DNA of 64,000 nt from Verrucomicrobiales bacterium (lineage in GTDB: Bacteria > Verrucomicrobiota > Verrucomicrobiia > Verrucomicrobiales > DEV007): contig PAAG01000059.1 of the NCBI GenBank assembly GCA_002698785.1, positions 1 to 64,000 of the forward strand. Direction: 5' to 3'. The notes under the pieces are model-generated. The model had not been told where the DNA came from and made no database searches. It saw only the letters and a program-made list of their open reading frames with translations. The position numbers were made by a program, and so were the translations under genes. Shown here piece by piece: positions 52,810-62,500 of this stretch (within the stretch, counting starts at the first letter, position 1; each line of letters begins with the position of its first letter).

Positions 52810-55032
52810 TCAGCGCTTAGACTGCTTCACTTTCGCTTTCACTCCGTCCACGGAAGAAGCACTCACACTTCGTCCCTGGAAAGTAAGGTTCTGGCGTGCC
52901 CGCCGTTTTGATGACCGAGCTTTGGCTTGTACTTGAAAAACCACTGTCCCGCCCGGAGCCACAGCGCCCAGTGAATACCCAGATCTCATAGCACCGGTCA
53001 CGTTTACTCGGCCACCAGTCAGGCGAAAGGTTTTCAGCTTAAGAGTCTTGTTCGCCCTCGGACCGGACAAGATAAGCTGGTCTTCGATTGCTCCGTCGTT
53101 CTGGAGAGAAAAATGGAACTTACTTTTACGGCGCCCCGCCAACTTCACCCGCAATACCTGTCCCGCGCCGGAGGCTGAGTAAAAATTATCGACCTTCTGC
53201 GCGGCGGGATTCGACTTCTTCCCGATTTTCGCATCGACCTGTATCCCTACCTCAACGGCTCCCAAATCTGGTGCACCATTCTTCGGCCGACTTTCTCCTC
53301 TCTGGTCGGTCAGCAGCGGGTTGGAAATCGTTCCCCCTCCATCAATCAAAGGGCTCAGCGCCTGTGGAATCAATGTGCGAGTAAATCCCCCATTGTCCTC
53401 AAATGGTCCCAGCACGGGATTACCACTGGTGAGGTTGTTCCCTTCACTCGTAAAAAAGCTTCCTACATTAGCATTCGAATCGGCAATATTCGAAGCAACC
53501 ACACAGTTGGCGAGCGTCAGCCCTGCAGGCAGACTGGTCCAGATTCCCCCACCTTCTGCTTCGAACCCGTCTTCACCGTCAGTACCCAGATCACCTCCGC
53601 CCGGATTTCCTCCAGTGTTGCTTATGATCGTGAGATGGGAAAGAAGCGCTGTGTAATTCACATTAATCAAATCGAGTCCGATACCCCCTCCGCTGCCAGC
53701 GTCGCCACCGATTCCACCCGTGTTAGGCCCACTACCGATCCCTCCTCCGCCACCGTTCCCGGCTGAGTTCTGGTAGAAGGTCGAATTTTCGACAGTTAGC
53801 ACCGGGCTACCCGACGAGGAAAGTGATGTCGCAAAGACTCCTCCTCCGGACCCACCGAAACCGCCATCAGTCCCATCTCCGCTTACACTACCTTCGGCCG
53901 TACCGCCTATAGCGCCATTTCCCGCCGTATTCGCATAGAAAAGGCATCTCTCTACTTCCGCGCCACCTGACAAAGCCTGAATCGAGAGAAACATTCCACC
54001 GCCTTGTCCGCCATCTCCCCCTTTTCCTTGAACATCGGCAGATACCATCGAGACGCGCCCGCCGGCTCCGCCATTTCCAGCATAATTCGCAACAAACTCA
54101 CAATCCTGCACGACCGGGTCAATCTCAATAACGGCTAGACCGCCACCATCACCGCCCTCTCCACCAGTCTGTCCAGTGCCATCGTCCCCATCATATCCTC
54201 CGATTCCTCCACTGCCTGCTTCATTGCCATCCAAGACAGAACGAATCAGGGTCAATTCTCCACGAATACAGTAGATTCCACCACCGCTTCCGCCTTTTCC
54301 GCCCACATTCGCATTTCCTGTGCGTCCTGACGCGACACCACCGCCCGTTCCTCCGTCTCCCGCATAGTTCACCGTAACAAGGCTATCTATCAAAGTTAGT
54401 GAGGCATCCTCGCCGTCGCTGTAGATACCACCACCAAGTCCACCGATACCACCAACGCCCGCAAACCCGGAATCAGCATCCAGCTCACCGGCTGCTCCCC
54501 CATCGCCGGCCCGGTTAAACACCACTTCACAACTGTCGACCGTGAGAATGCCCAGATTGTAAATCCCACCACCGTTGCCGCCATCTCCCCCATCATCACC
54601 GGTCGCCCCATCCATTCCGTTGAGGCCATGAGGCGCGCGCCCTCCAGTGATCACGAGATTGATCAGCTCAAGCTCAGCATTCAGACTCACTTCGAAGACT
54701 CGCTGCCTACTCCCAGTGTCTCCCAGTAAAACAATACCATCCACCAGCGCGCTCGCATCGATAGTGGTCTTGTGCGAGACCTCCGTGATTTGCAGCGCTC
54801 CGCCAGTCAGTTCGATTTCCCCGTCGTTTAAAGCTGCCGCGAATGTGATGGTATCCGGCTCATCATTAGAGTTCGCGATGTCAATCGCCTCGCGCAAAGT
54901 CACTCCACCAGAACCGTCGTCTTCCGCACTCGTGACCTCAATATTCGCAGCGTGACTAAAGGATCCCGTTGCCAGCAGAAAAGCTAGGCAGAACCAGACA
55001 GAAGACAATCCAGACGAGCGTCGAAATTTCAT
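52810..55032 (-). CDS. Secreted Gly-rich beta-helix protein with choice-of-anchor Q motif and C-terminal LTGGR domain
   Basis: A 740-residue exported protein (signal to about SFSHA, residue 29). After an N-terminal pectate-lyase-like cap (VTLREAIDIANSNDEPDTITFA), about nine repeats of 40-60 residues follow. Each has a Gly-rich loop (GGDGGNGGGIY, GGIGGLGGGIY, GGKGGSGGGIY) then a beta-helix rung. The PLIDGGGTISNPLLTDQRGESRPKNGAPDLGAVEV block matches the choice-of-anchor Q region. The last 150 residues (AQKVDNFYSASGAGQ...LQNDGAIEDQLIL...LKTFRLTGGRVNVTGAM) match the proteins at 40277 and 49606 and end very basic. Likely a surface or extracellular structural protein. Confidence 0.82.
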   Translation of the reverse strand: MKFRRSSGLSSVWFCLAFLLATGSFSHAANIEVTSAEDDGSGGVTLREAIDIANSNDEPDTITFAAALNDGEIELTGGALQITEVSHKTTIDASALVDGIVLLGDTGSRQRVFEVSLNAELELINLVITGGRAPHGLNGMDGATGDDGGDGGNGGGIYNLGILTVDSCEVVFNRAGDGGAAGELDADSGFAGVGGIGGLGGGIYSDGEDASLTLIDSLVTVNYAGDGGTGGGVASGRTGNANVGGKGGSGGGIYCIRGELTLIRSVLDGNEAGSGGIGGYDGDDGTGQTGGEGGDGGGLAVIEIDPVVQDCEFVANYAGNGGAGGRVSMVSADVQGKGGDGGQGGGMFLSIQALSGGAEVERCLFYANTAGNGAIGGTAEGSVSGDGTDGGFGGSGGGVFATSLSSSGSPVLTVENSTFYQNSAGNGGGGGIGSGPNTGGIGGDAGSGGGIGLDLINVNYTALLSHLTIISNTGGNPGGGDLGTDGEDGFEAEGGGIWTSLPAGLTLANCVVASNIADSNANVGSFFTSEGNNLTSGNPVLGPFEDNGGFTRTLIPQALSPLIDGGGTISNPLLTDQRGESRPKNGAPDLGAVEVGIQVDAKIGKKSNPAAQKVDNFYSASGAGQVLRVKLAGRRKSKFHFSLQNDGAIEDQLILSGPRANKTLKLKTFRLTGGRVNVTGAMRSGYSLGAVAPGGTVVFQVQAKARSSKRRARQNLTFQGRSVSASSVDGVKAKVKQSKR

Positions 55033-55143
55033 AGCAAAGAAAAAGGGCGCCGAGAGTAACAGCCACCCGGAGGGGTTTCAAAACACTTCTTGCCGCAAAA
55101 CAGGACTTTGTGACCATCAATCTACCGCCACAATATCGCCGGA

Positions 55144-56481
55144 TCACTCCGTTTTCGCCGACTTTTCTATCAGCAGATTCCTCTCATCAGAGTGCTCTTT
55201 CTCTTCCTCAATCTGCTCGTCAATCGAATGATCCGCAGCAAGATCTTCCTCGCTGACGACAACCTCCTTAACAGGCTTGGCAAATTCGCCCTTCTCTTCA
55301 AGCTCCTGAGGCGCCTCAGCAGATGCACTCATCGCAACAGGCACACCATCCAGATTCAAACGATAAATCGGCTCAGGCATCTCGATTTCCGCGTTATCGA
55401 AAGCACACTTCACCAGCCGAATCGACTCGCTCTTGGTCTTCAAAAAATCGTGCTTCGTCTGATCCAGCCAGGCAAAAAATTTCAGAACCACCGAGCTGTC
55501 CCCCAGGCTGTCGATAAACGCGATCGGCTTCGGATCCGCCAATATACCCGGATTTTTCCGAAGCGTCTCCAGAGCCAGAGACCTGGCCTCCGTCAGATCT
55601 GCATCAACAGATACTCCAACCGTGAACTCAAAACGCCTTCTCGGATTCCGGGTAAAATTCAGCAACTCCGAATTGATCACGATACTGTTCGGAATCCGCA
55701 GATGATTCCCATCCAGCGTGATCAGCACTGTATCTCTCGGAGTCAGCACAGCCACCTTCCCCGTGCGTCCATTAATCTCTATCACATCACCAATTTCAAA
55801 CGGATTCCTCGTACTCAACAAGATCCCCGACAGGTAATTCTCAATTATATTCTTAAAAGCAAAACCGACCGCCAGACCCACCAGACCAGCCGCACCGAGC
55901 ACAGCACCGACCATCGAAGTCGCATCCAGCAACTCAAGCGCCAGCAGCACCCCGATGCCGATCACTACCACCCTGACCGTTCGGCGAACCAGATTCTGCG
56001 CCAGCGAAGAAACCTTCAGCCTCTGATACCAGATCTCTTTGCCGTGAAACAGGTTGCCCAGCCACACGAACAAAAAGACGGTAATAATAGCCAAGCCAAT
56101 CAAAGGCAGTTTCACCTTCGTCTTCGTCCACATGTCCCTCAGCTTCTGAAGCGCAGGAGAAAGTTGCGAAGCCACTTCGGTTTCCTCAGCCATGCGGTCG
56201 AGAGTCATCACGACCCCTTCCGTGCGTTTCACCAGACCTACCGCCTCTTCAGCAATCGCCCTACTCGGGACTCTACCACTCAAGGTCACCACACCAGATC
56301 GCACAGATACCTGGATCTCTTGAAGAGCCTCAACTTCGGAAAAAATATCGTAAAGCCGCGATTCAATCTCCTCATCTTGAACCCCGCTCTTTACCTTAAC
56401 CTCAGTAGCCGGTGCCGCATCCTCACCAAGGACAACCCCGCTTAAAGCCAAAAATAAAAGACAAAAGAAAACCGACCTCAT
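55144..56481 (-). CDS. MscS-family mechanosensitive channel with N-terminal BON domain
   Basis: Inner-membrane channel of 445 residues from ATG 56481 (signal MRSVFFCLLFLALSGVVLG). A BON domain lies at about 38-105 (ESRLYDIFSEVEALQEIQVSVRSGVVTLSGRVPSRAIAEEAVGLVKRTEGV). The MscS core follows: three membrane helices with a Gly/Ala-rich pore helix (VGAVLGAAGLVGLAVGFAFKNIIENYLSGILL) and the beta domain (NPFEIGDVIEINGRTGKVAVLTPRDTVLITLDGNHLRIPNS). The C-terminal 65 residues are highly charged. The BON fusion may contact lipid or outer envelope. It probably protects the cell from hypo-osmotic shock. Confidence 0.92.
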   Translation of the reverse strand: MRSVFFCLLFLALSGVVLGEDAAPATEVKVKSGVQDEEIESRLYDIFSEVEALQEIQVSVRSGVVTLSGRVPSRAIAEEAVGLVKRTEGVVMTLDRMAEETEVASQLSPALQKLRDMWTKTKVKLPLIGLAIITVFLFVWLGNLFHGKEIWYQRLKVSSLAQNLVRRTVRVVVIGIGVLLALELLDATSMVGAVLGAAGLVGLAVGFAFKNIIENYLSGILLSTRNPFEIGDVIEINGRTGKVAVLTPRDTVLITLDGNHLRIPNSIVINSELLNFTRNPRRRFEFTVGVSVDADLTEARSLALETLRKNPGILADPKPIAFIDSLGDSSVVLKFFAWLDQTKHDFLKTKSESIRLVKCAFDNAEIEMPEPIYRLNLDGVPVAMSASAEAPQELEEKGEFAKPVKEVVVSEEDLAADHSIDEQIEEEKEHSDERNLLIEKSAKTE

Positions 56482-56539
56482 TTCTAATAACACACTCAAT
56501 AGATCCTCGCAGACAAAGCAAGACTCGTGCTTGGACAGC

Positions 56540-57847
56540 CTACTGAAAATACGGAGACCCCAGCGGCACCAGCTCAATCGCTATTTTTACCACACCTGCC
56601 ACCAGGACCGCCATACTCACCCATCCGAGAAATCGGATACTCAAACGAGTCCTCTCTGGTGCCAGATTCAACCACGGATAAAAGACCAGCCCCAGCACCA
56701 CCCCACCGACAAAACCACCCGCGTGCGCAGCATTATCGATAAAAAGACTCCCCAGCAGACCAAAAATTGTAACCACGATCGCCGATTGTATCAAACTCAG
56801 ACGGAGATAACCCGGTATCACTCCCTTGTATTTATAGGTGATCACCAACAGAAACCCGAGGCAGCCCAGGATTCCTCCAGAAGCCCCCACCGATGCCCTC
56901 GGCATCGTGACACCTTCGAAAGTCACCTCACTCGGCCCCAGGTACAAACTCGCAATCGATCCCGTAATCACCGTCACCAGAAACACCACGCTCAAAAGAG
57001 AGCGGCTTACCACCGCAGTAATCACCCTTCCCAGGCTATACAGCGCCATCCCATTAAAAAGAATGTGGATCAAATTCGCGTGCATCAGGCCTGTCGTCAC
57101 AGTCCGCCACCATTCCCCTCCCTCCGTGACATCCTTTTTCACGAGAGCAGCCGCCTGCACCGATTGGCCCAGATTGAACAAGCCTCCATCCACAGCGCAT
57201 TGTCCCAGGAAAACCAGGACCAGAACCCCGATTGCGATCTGCATCGATCGCTTTGGTCGAGACAACATCCAGCGTTGGAAGAACTCGTGATTCACGAGCC
57301 TCCGATTCAGTTCAGGTACCGACACCTCATCGATTTTTCGAAACCACGTCATCGCCACCTCAACGAGCGGAAAGAGCCCATAGATCGTCGCTCCCAACAG
57401 CGCCAACATCAGGAACTCCTTCATCCAGAAACCGATTCCCAACAAAACCACCGTGATCAGTAGCGCCTTCTGGAACTTCGCAGCCAGTCCTCTACGGAAC
57501 TCCGCCTTGTCGATCTGGCGCTGGTAGGGAGTCAACAAAGTCGCCGGCACAATGCGGTCGAACCAAGGCACAATAATGCCAAGGATATTCTCCGAGCGGG
57601 AGAAAAGCCGAACGAACTCCTCCCTCGTGTCCACAACCGCAATTTGACCACTCTGATAACGGGTCCCATCCACCGTCGAATCTCCTGCAAACTTCACCCC
57701 GAACTCACCCCTTGCTGTTTCCGGGACCTCGTCGAGAAATTCCTCATTCCCCCAGGGATACTCTTCGGGAATCAAGTCTCGAAACCAGACCTGATCATCT
57801 TTCCATTCCCTTAGGATCACCTCACCTGCTGAATTGTTCTCCGACAT
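56540..57847 (-). CDS. Rhomboid-family intramembrane serine protease
   Basis: A 435-residue polytopic protein. The catalytic dyad is visible: Ser323 in RASVGASGGILGCLGF and His375 in NAAHAGGFVGGVVLG. HANLIHILFNGMALYSLG (about 256-273) is the conserved N-terminal helix of the fold. The first 195 residues form an extra domain with two hydrophobic stretches (about 130-165) and no recognised motif, followed by NRRLVNHEFFQRWMLSRPKRSMQ. Cleaves membrane proteins within the bilayer. Substrate unknown. It lies 58 bp upstream of the MscS gene on the same strand. Confidence 0.92.
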   Translation of the reverse strand: MSENNSAGEVILREWKDDQVWFRDLIPEEYPWGNEEFLDEVPETARGEFGVKFAGDSTVDGTRYQSGQIAVVDTREEFVRLFSRSENILGIIVPWFDRIVPATLLTPYQRQIDKAEFRRGLAAKFQKALLITVVLLGIGFWMKEFLMLALLGATIYGLFPLVEVAMTWFRKIDEVSVPELNRRLVNHEFFQRWMLSRPKRSMQIAIGVLVLVFLGQCAVDGGLFNLGQSVQAAALVKKDVTEGGEWWRTVTTGLMHANLIHILFNGMALYSLGRVITAVVSRSLLSVVFLVTVITGSIASLYLGPSEVTFEGVTMPRASVGASGGILGCLGFLLVITYKYKGVIPGYLRLSLIQSAIVVTIFGLLGSLFIDNAAHAGGFVGGVVLGLVFYPWLNLAPERTRLSIRFLGWVSMAVLVAGVVKIAIELVPLGSPYFQ

Positions 57848-57973
57848 TTCCGGACATTACGAGCGGCAAATCAGTTTAGAAAGTCCGGATCGAACGGAAA
57901 ATCACTCCCTTCTTTACGTTCTCGACTCCATCCACTACCTGCCCTTAGCGTTCCCCAATATAAGTTTGCACCC

Positions 57974-59527
57974 ATGACCCGAATTCTACTCGCCCTCCTG
58001 TCCCTCACTGTCTGGCTACTTTCTCCTGCCACAGCCGCCGAAAAGCCCAACATCATCTTCATCCTCGCAGACGACCAGGGCTTTGGAGACGTCACAGCTC
58101 TGAACCCAGAGGGGAAAATCCCCACGCCCAACATCGACCGCATCGCCCACGAGGGCATGATCTTTACCGACGGTCACACCTCATCCGCCGTCTGCACACC
58201 CACACGCTACTCGGTCCTTACCGGCCGTTACCATTGGCGCACCCGTCTCCAGAAAGGCGTTCTCGGCGGATACTCTCCACCCCTCATCACCCCCGATCGA
58301 CTCACCGTAGCCGGCCTCCTCAAAGAAAACGGCTACTACACCGCCTGCGTCGGAAAATGGCACCTCGGCTTTGACTGGCAGTTGAAAGGTGGCGGCATCG
58401 CGAATGACGAAGGCGACTTTTCCGGCGGCTTCAAAGACGGATGGAATGTCGACTACACCGCCCCCATCAAAAACGGCCCCGTCGACGTCGGCTTCGACAC
58501 CTTCTTCGGCATCAGCGCCTCCCTCGATATGCCTCCCTATGTCTACATCCAGGACCGCATCGCCACCGAAGAAGCCACCGTGGAGAAAGCCTTTCACCGC
58601 CCCGGCCCTGCGGGAGAATCCTTCGAGGCCGTCGACGTCCTGCCAAAGATCACCGAGAAGACCGTCTCCATCATCGACGAGCGCGCTGCCGCATCGAAAG
58701 AAGGTGATCCCTTCTTCATCTACTTTCCCCTCAACGCCCCTCACACCCCCATTGTCCCGACCGACGAATGGAAGGGCAAAAGCGGCATCAACATCTACGC
58801 CGATTTCACCATGCAGGTCGACTGGACCGTAGGACAGGTGCTCGAGGCCCTCGATAGAAACGGCATCGCCGACAACACCCTCATCTTCTTCACCACCGAC
58901 AACGGCTGCTCGCCACAGGCAAAATTCGACGAACTTCAGGCCGCAGGTCACGAACCCAGTTACATCTACCGAGGCCACAAAGCCGACATCTACGAGGGTG
59001 GCCATCGCGTTCCATTCGTGGCACGCTGGCCCGGAAAAGTGAAAGCCGGGAGCAAGACCGACCAGCTCGTCGGCCAGATCGACCTACTCGCCACCGCAGC
59101 CGAAATCGTCGGAGCCAAAGTTCCCGAAGATATGGGCGAAGACAGCGTATCCTTCCTTCCCATCCTTCTCGGTAAAGACGAGGCCCCCATCCGGAATTCC
59201 ATCATTTCCCAGTCCATCAACGGCAGCTTTGCCATCCGTGACGGTGATTGGAAACTCTGCGTTTGTCCCGGATCCGGCGGCTGGAGCGACCCTCGTCCGG
59301 GGCGCAGCGACATGACAGGTCTTCCACCCGTTCAGCTCTACGACCTCTCCAAAAATCCGGAAGAAACCAACAACCTGGCCGAAGGACATCCTGACCGCGT
59401 CACCAAAATGAAAGCCCAACTTCAGGAACTCATCGACCGCGGCCGCTCCACTCCCGGCCCCATTCTGGAAAACGACGTGCCCATCCAGATGGTCAAAGAA
59501 ATCCCGAAGCCAAAAGCGAAAAAGTGA
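57974..59527 (+). CDS. Exported sulfatase (arylsulfatase type)
   Basis: Hydrolyses sulfate esters, probably on algal or host polysaccharides. The 517-residue protein has a signal peptide (MTRILLALLSLTVWLLSPATA), metal-binding LADDQGFGD (Asp33-Asp34), and the formylglycine motif C-x-P-x-R as CTPTR at Cys74. GKWHLG and ITDNGCSPQ-type metal motifs (TTDNG) also occur. It requires an activating formylglycine-generating enzyme encoded elsewhere. Divergent from the rhomboid gene, with a 126-bp promoter region between them. GC-rich third positions contrast with the glycosyltransferase region. Confidence 0.95.
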   Translation: MTRILLALLSLTVWLLSPATAAEKPNIIFILADDQGFGDVTALNPEGKIPTPNIDRIAHEGMIFTDGHTSSAVCTPTRYSVLTGRYHWRTRLQKGVLGGYSPPLITPDRLTVAGLLKENGYYTACVGKWHLGFDWQLKGGGIANDEGDFSGGFKDGWNVDYTAPIKNGPVDVGFDTFFGISASLDMPPYVYIQDRIATEEATVEKAFHRPGPAGESFEAVDVLPKITEKTVSIIDERAAASKEGDPFFIYFPLNAPHTPIVPTDEWKGKSGINIYADFTMQVDWTVGQVLEALDRNGIADNTLIFFTTDNGCSPQAKFDELQAAGHEPSYIYRGHKADIYEGGHRVPFVARWPGKVKAGSKTDQLVGQIDLLATAAEIVGAKVPEDMGEDSVSFLPILLGKDEAPIRNSIISQSINGSFAIRDGDWKLCVCPGSGGWSDPRPGRSDMTGLPPVQLYDLSKNPEETNNLAEGHPDRVTKMKAQLQELIDRGRSTPGPILENDVPIQMVKEIPKPKAKK

Positions 59528-59589
59528 CTTACAAAGAAACAGGTAGAGGTAGCACCTTGTATCGAACTCGTAGCCTGCTAGGATGAGAA

Positions 59590-62500
59590 TTGTTGAACAC
59601 GTCGCCCTTCAACCGCTGTCCGACCTGCGACACCCCGATCCCGCAAAATTCACCGGGGGGGACTTGTCCGCGCTGTTTGGTTCGAGGTATAGGCGCGCAT
59701 CTGGCATCTGATCTGGATGATAATGACGAAGATGCCACACCCGAATTGCCCATCACCGCAGAATGGGTAAAAACTCCGAAGGGAGTAACACCTACCTCAT
59801 CTGGCAGCGCGCCGATATTCGCCATTCCTCCCGAAGAACTCAATCGACTCTTTCCAGACCTCGAAATTCTCGAACTCCTCGGTCAGGGAGGAATGGGAGC
59901 CGTATACAAAGCCCGGCAACCACGTCTTGACCGGATCGTGGCACTAAAAGTTCTCTCGTGCGCCCCCGAATTACAGGAGCCATTCTCACTTCGCTTCGAA
60001 CAGGAGGCACAACTCCTCGCAAAACTTCACCACCCGAAAATCGTCACCCTTTTTGACTTCGGAGAAATAAAAGACGGCCCGGAAGGATACCCGATCTTTT
60101 TCTTTCTCATGGAATTCATCGACGGCGGGAATCTCGAAGAGAAGCTTCTGTCAGGAAATGAAATTTCACCCGGCGATACATTTCGCCTCATCTTGGAATG
60201 CTGCGAAGCCCTCGCATTTGCCCATTCCAAGGGCATCCTCCACCGTGACATTAAACCCGCAAACCTACTCATTGATCGAGAAGGCATACTTCGTGTAGCC
60301 GATTTTGGAGTAGCCAAGATCCTGTCAGATGACGAATCACCTGTCGCCTCAGGTTTGACGATCACCGGCACTACCGTCGGCACCCCGCACTACATGGCAC
60401 CAGAGATGTGGGATCGTCCCGACAAAGCGGACCACCGAGCTGACCTTTATTCTCTCGGCGTAGTATTTTATCAGCTACTCACAGGAGAAAGACCTGCCGG
60501 AGTATTCGAAGCCCCCTCGCAGCTGGCCGCAGTAGATCGAAAGGTCGACACCGTTGTCTTAAAGGCACTCGAGAAAAATCCTGACCGCCGCTATCAGGAT
60601 GCGAATGAAATGCACGATGCCGTGAAACGGGTCGCAAAACGACACCAGCAACGAGCAAACCGGAAACGGAAAAACACCTCACTCTTCACCGTAGCTTCTT
60701 TGCTTATCCTCGCCGTCGCAGTCTGGTTCACCACCGAGCTGTTCAAGGGAGAAAACACAACACCTCCATCCGCCGAACATTCTGACAGAGTTACCAAAGT
60801 CGTTTCCGAAGCCGCAGCCCAAAATCACTCCCCCTCGCTTTTCTCCCGTGCAAAGCCCGGTCGCCTGAAAGCCTTGATGGCAAATACCGAAGTCAATCTC
60901 TCCGAGGCAAAAGGAATCACCGACTTCGTCCAGGTAGGCTTTCTCACCGGTCGTTCTTCGCCTTGGCTCGGCCTGCGTGAGGATGGCGAATTGATACACT
61001 CAGAAAAGGGAATCATCGGAGAAGACGTTCGTGCCATCGTCCCGGAAAAAGGTTTGGCAGTCGGGACACCTGTCGCCTATCTCAGCGAGAGTGGGACGCT
61101 ACATTCTTTCGATGATCGACTGGCTCCGATCTCACTGCCCCCAGTTCGACATCTATTCCTATGGAGAGCGTCTCCCGGGTATCACGTCCTCGCAATTCTC
61201 GAAAACGGCGATGTAGATGCAATCAAGTGGGGACAACCCAGTGCTGACATTCCGAGTCCTCCGCCAGATTCACTTCTCAACGAAGTGGCCGAACTGCGAA
61301 GCCGGGATGGGATATCCTGGCTCATCAAATATCTCGACGGACAGGCCATCGCCTGGTCCCCGGAAAGAACCTTCGAGTATCCCGCAGGGACCCCTCGGCT
61401 TCTTGATATCGAGCCCGGCAAAGAACCCGATTGGTGGCCAGCTGTCACACCAGACCCGGTCCAATCAGACGACGCCTCCTACCGCCCCATTCTGCGCAGC
61501 ATCGACGGAAATTGGTTCCTCCAAAGAGACGTTCAAAAGCAATTCCCGGAACTGACAGACTGGTTTGGCCACGTCAGGGACCTTCCCATCTCAGCATTTT
61601 CTGTCGGTATACGATCTAACTCCGGCGACGAAGCGGTGAAGATTCTATGGATCGAGCCAGAACCGGCAAACACAAATAGCTTCTCGCAGTCCGATGAGAA
61701 TAAGAAAAAAATCACCCCCGGCCGTCTCCGCGCCTACGGAAACTTCCCACTGACCGGCCACGATGTCGACCTTTCCGTTGCTTCTTCCTACGACGACTTC
61801 GTAGATGTCGTCGGAACATCGAGTCGCTGGGTCGCCCTCAGGCAAAACGGGCAATCAATATCCTCAGATGGAAAATTAAACCGTGAGGGCATTAGCAAAC
61901 TCGTGAGAGGACTCGACAATGATATAGCACTCATCACAGTCGATGGTCAGGTGGTCTTTCCGATCGGCGAAACTCCCGAAGGTTTCCCCTCCTCTTCCAG
62001 CTACCCTCCCATAATAGATGCCGCACTGGGTATTGGGCACGGAATACTCCTGGCAAAAAACGGATATGCCATTCCGTGGAGCTCGGAAGGCGACTGGGAA
62101 CTCCCTCCTGACAAATCCCTGAAAAATGTCATCCGTGTCGGAGCCATTGGGGATTACGCCGCCACTCTTCTCGAAAATGGAGAGTTCCACATCTGGGGAC
62201 GATCCGGTCCCGTCAACCTCTCCATTCCAAAAGAACTCGGAGAAATTCGAGATTTCGCCCACATCAACATGGATCACTTCAACATCGAAAGTGATCAGGA
62301 TCACCTCTGGAAACTCTCGTTTCCCAGGGATCTTCCCCCATCCAACGCGACGTTCACTTCCCTCGGTGACGGCGCTCTGAAATGCGGCAAATTCTACATA
62401 GATGAAAATGGCGGGTGGAAACTGGCCGGAGTCGCCTTTGCTGCGCAGAACCATCAGGACCTCATCGGCACTCACGTCCCAAAAGGCATTGAGGTCATGT

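Noticed and set aside
40277-55032. PEP-CTERM or LPXTG-type sorting signals at the ends of secreted proteins
   Set aside because: None of the C-termini has a PEP or LPXTG motif followed by a hydrophobic helix; they end in basic, beta-type sequence instead.
55192-56445. 417-codon open frame antisense to the MscS gene
   Set aside because: Product is rich in His, Arg, Gln and Ser without motifs, while the minus-strand protein is a clear BON-MscS channel.
56531-57463. 310-codon open frame antisense to the rhomboid gene
   Set aside because: Low-complexity His/Arg/Gln-rich translation; the rhomboid catalytic motifs are on the other strand.
58181-59005. 274-codon open frame antisense to the sulfatase
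   Set aside because: Val/Gly/Asp-rich shadow of a GC-rich gene whose sense frame has all sulfatase motifs.
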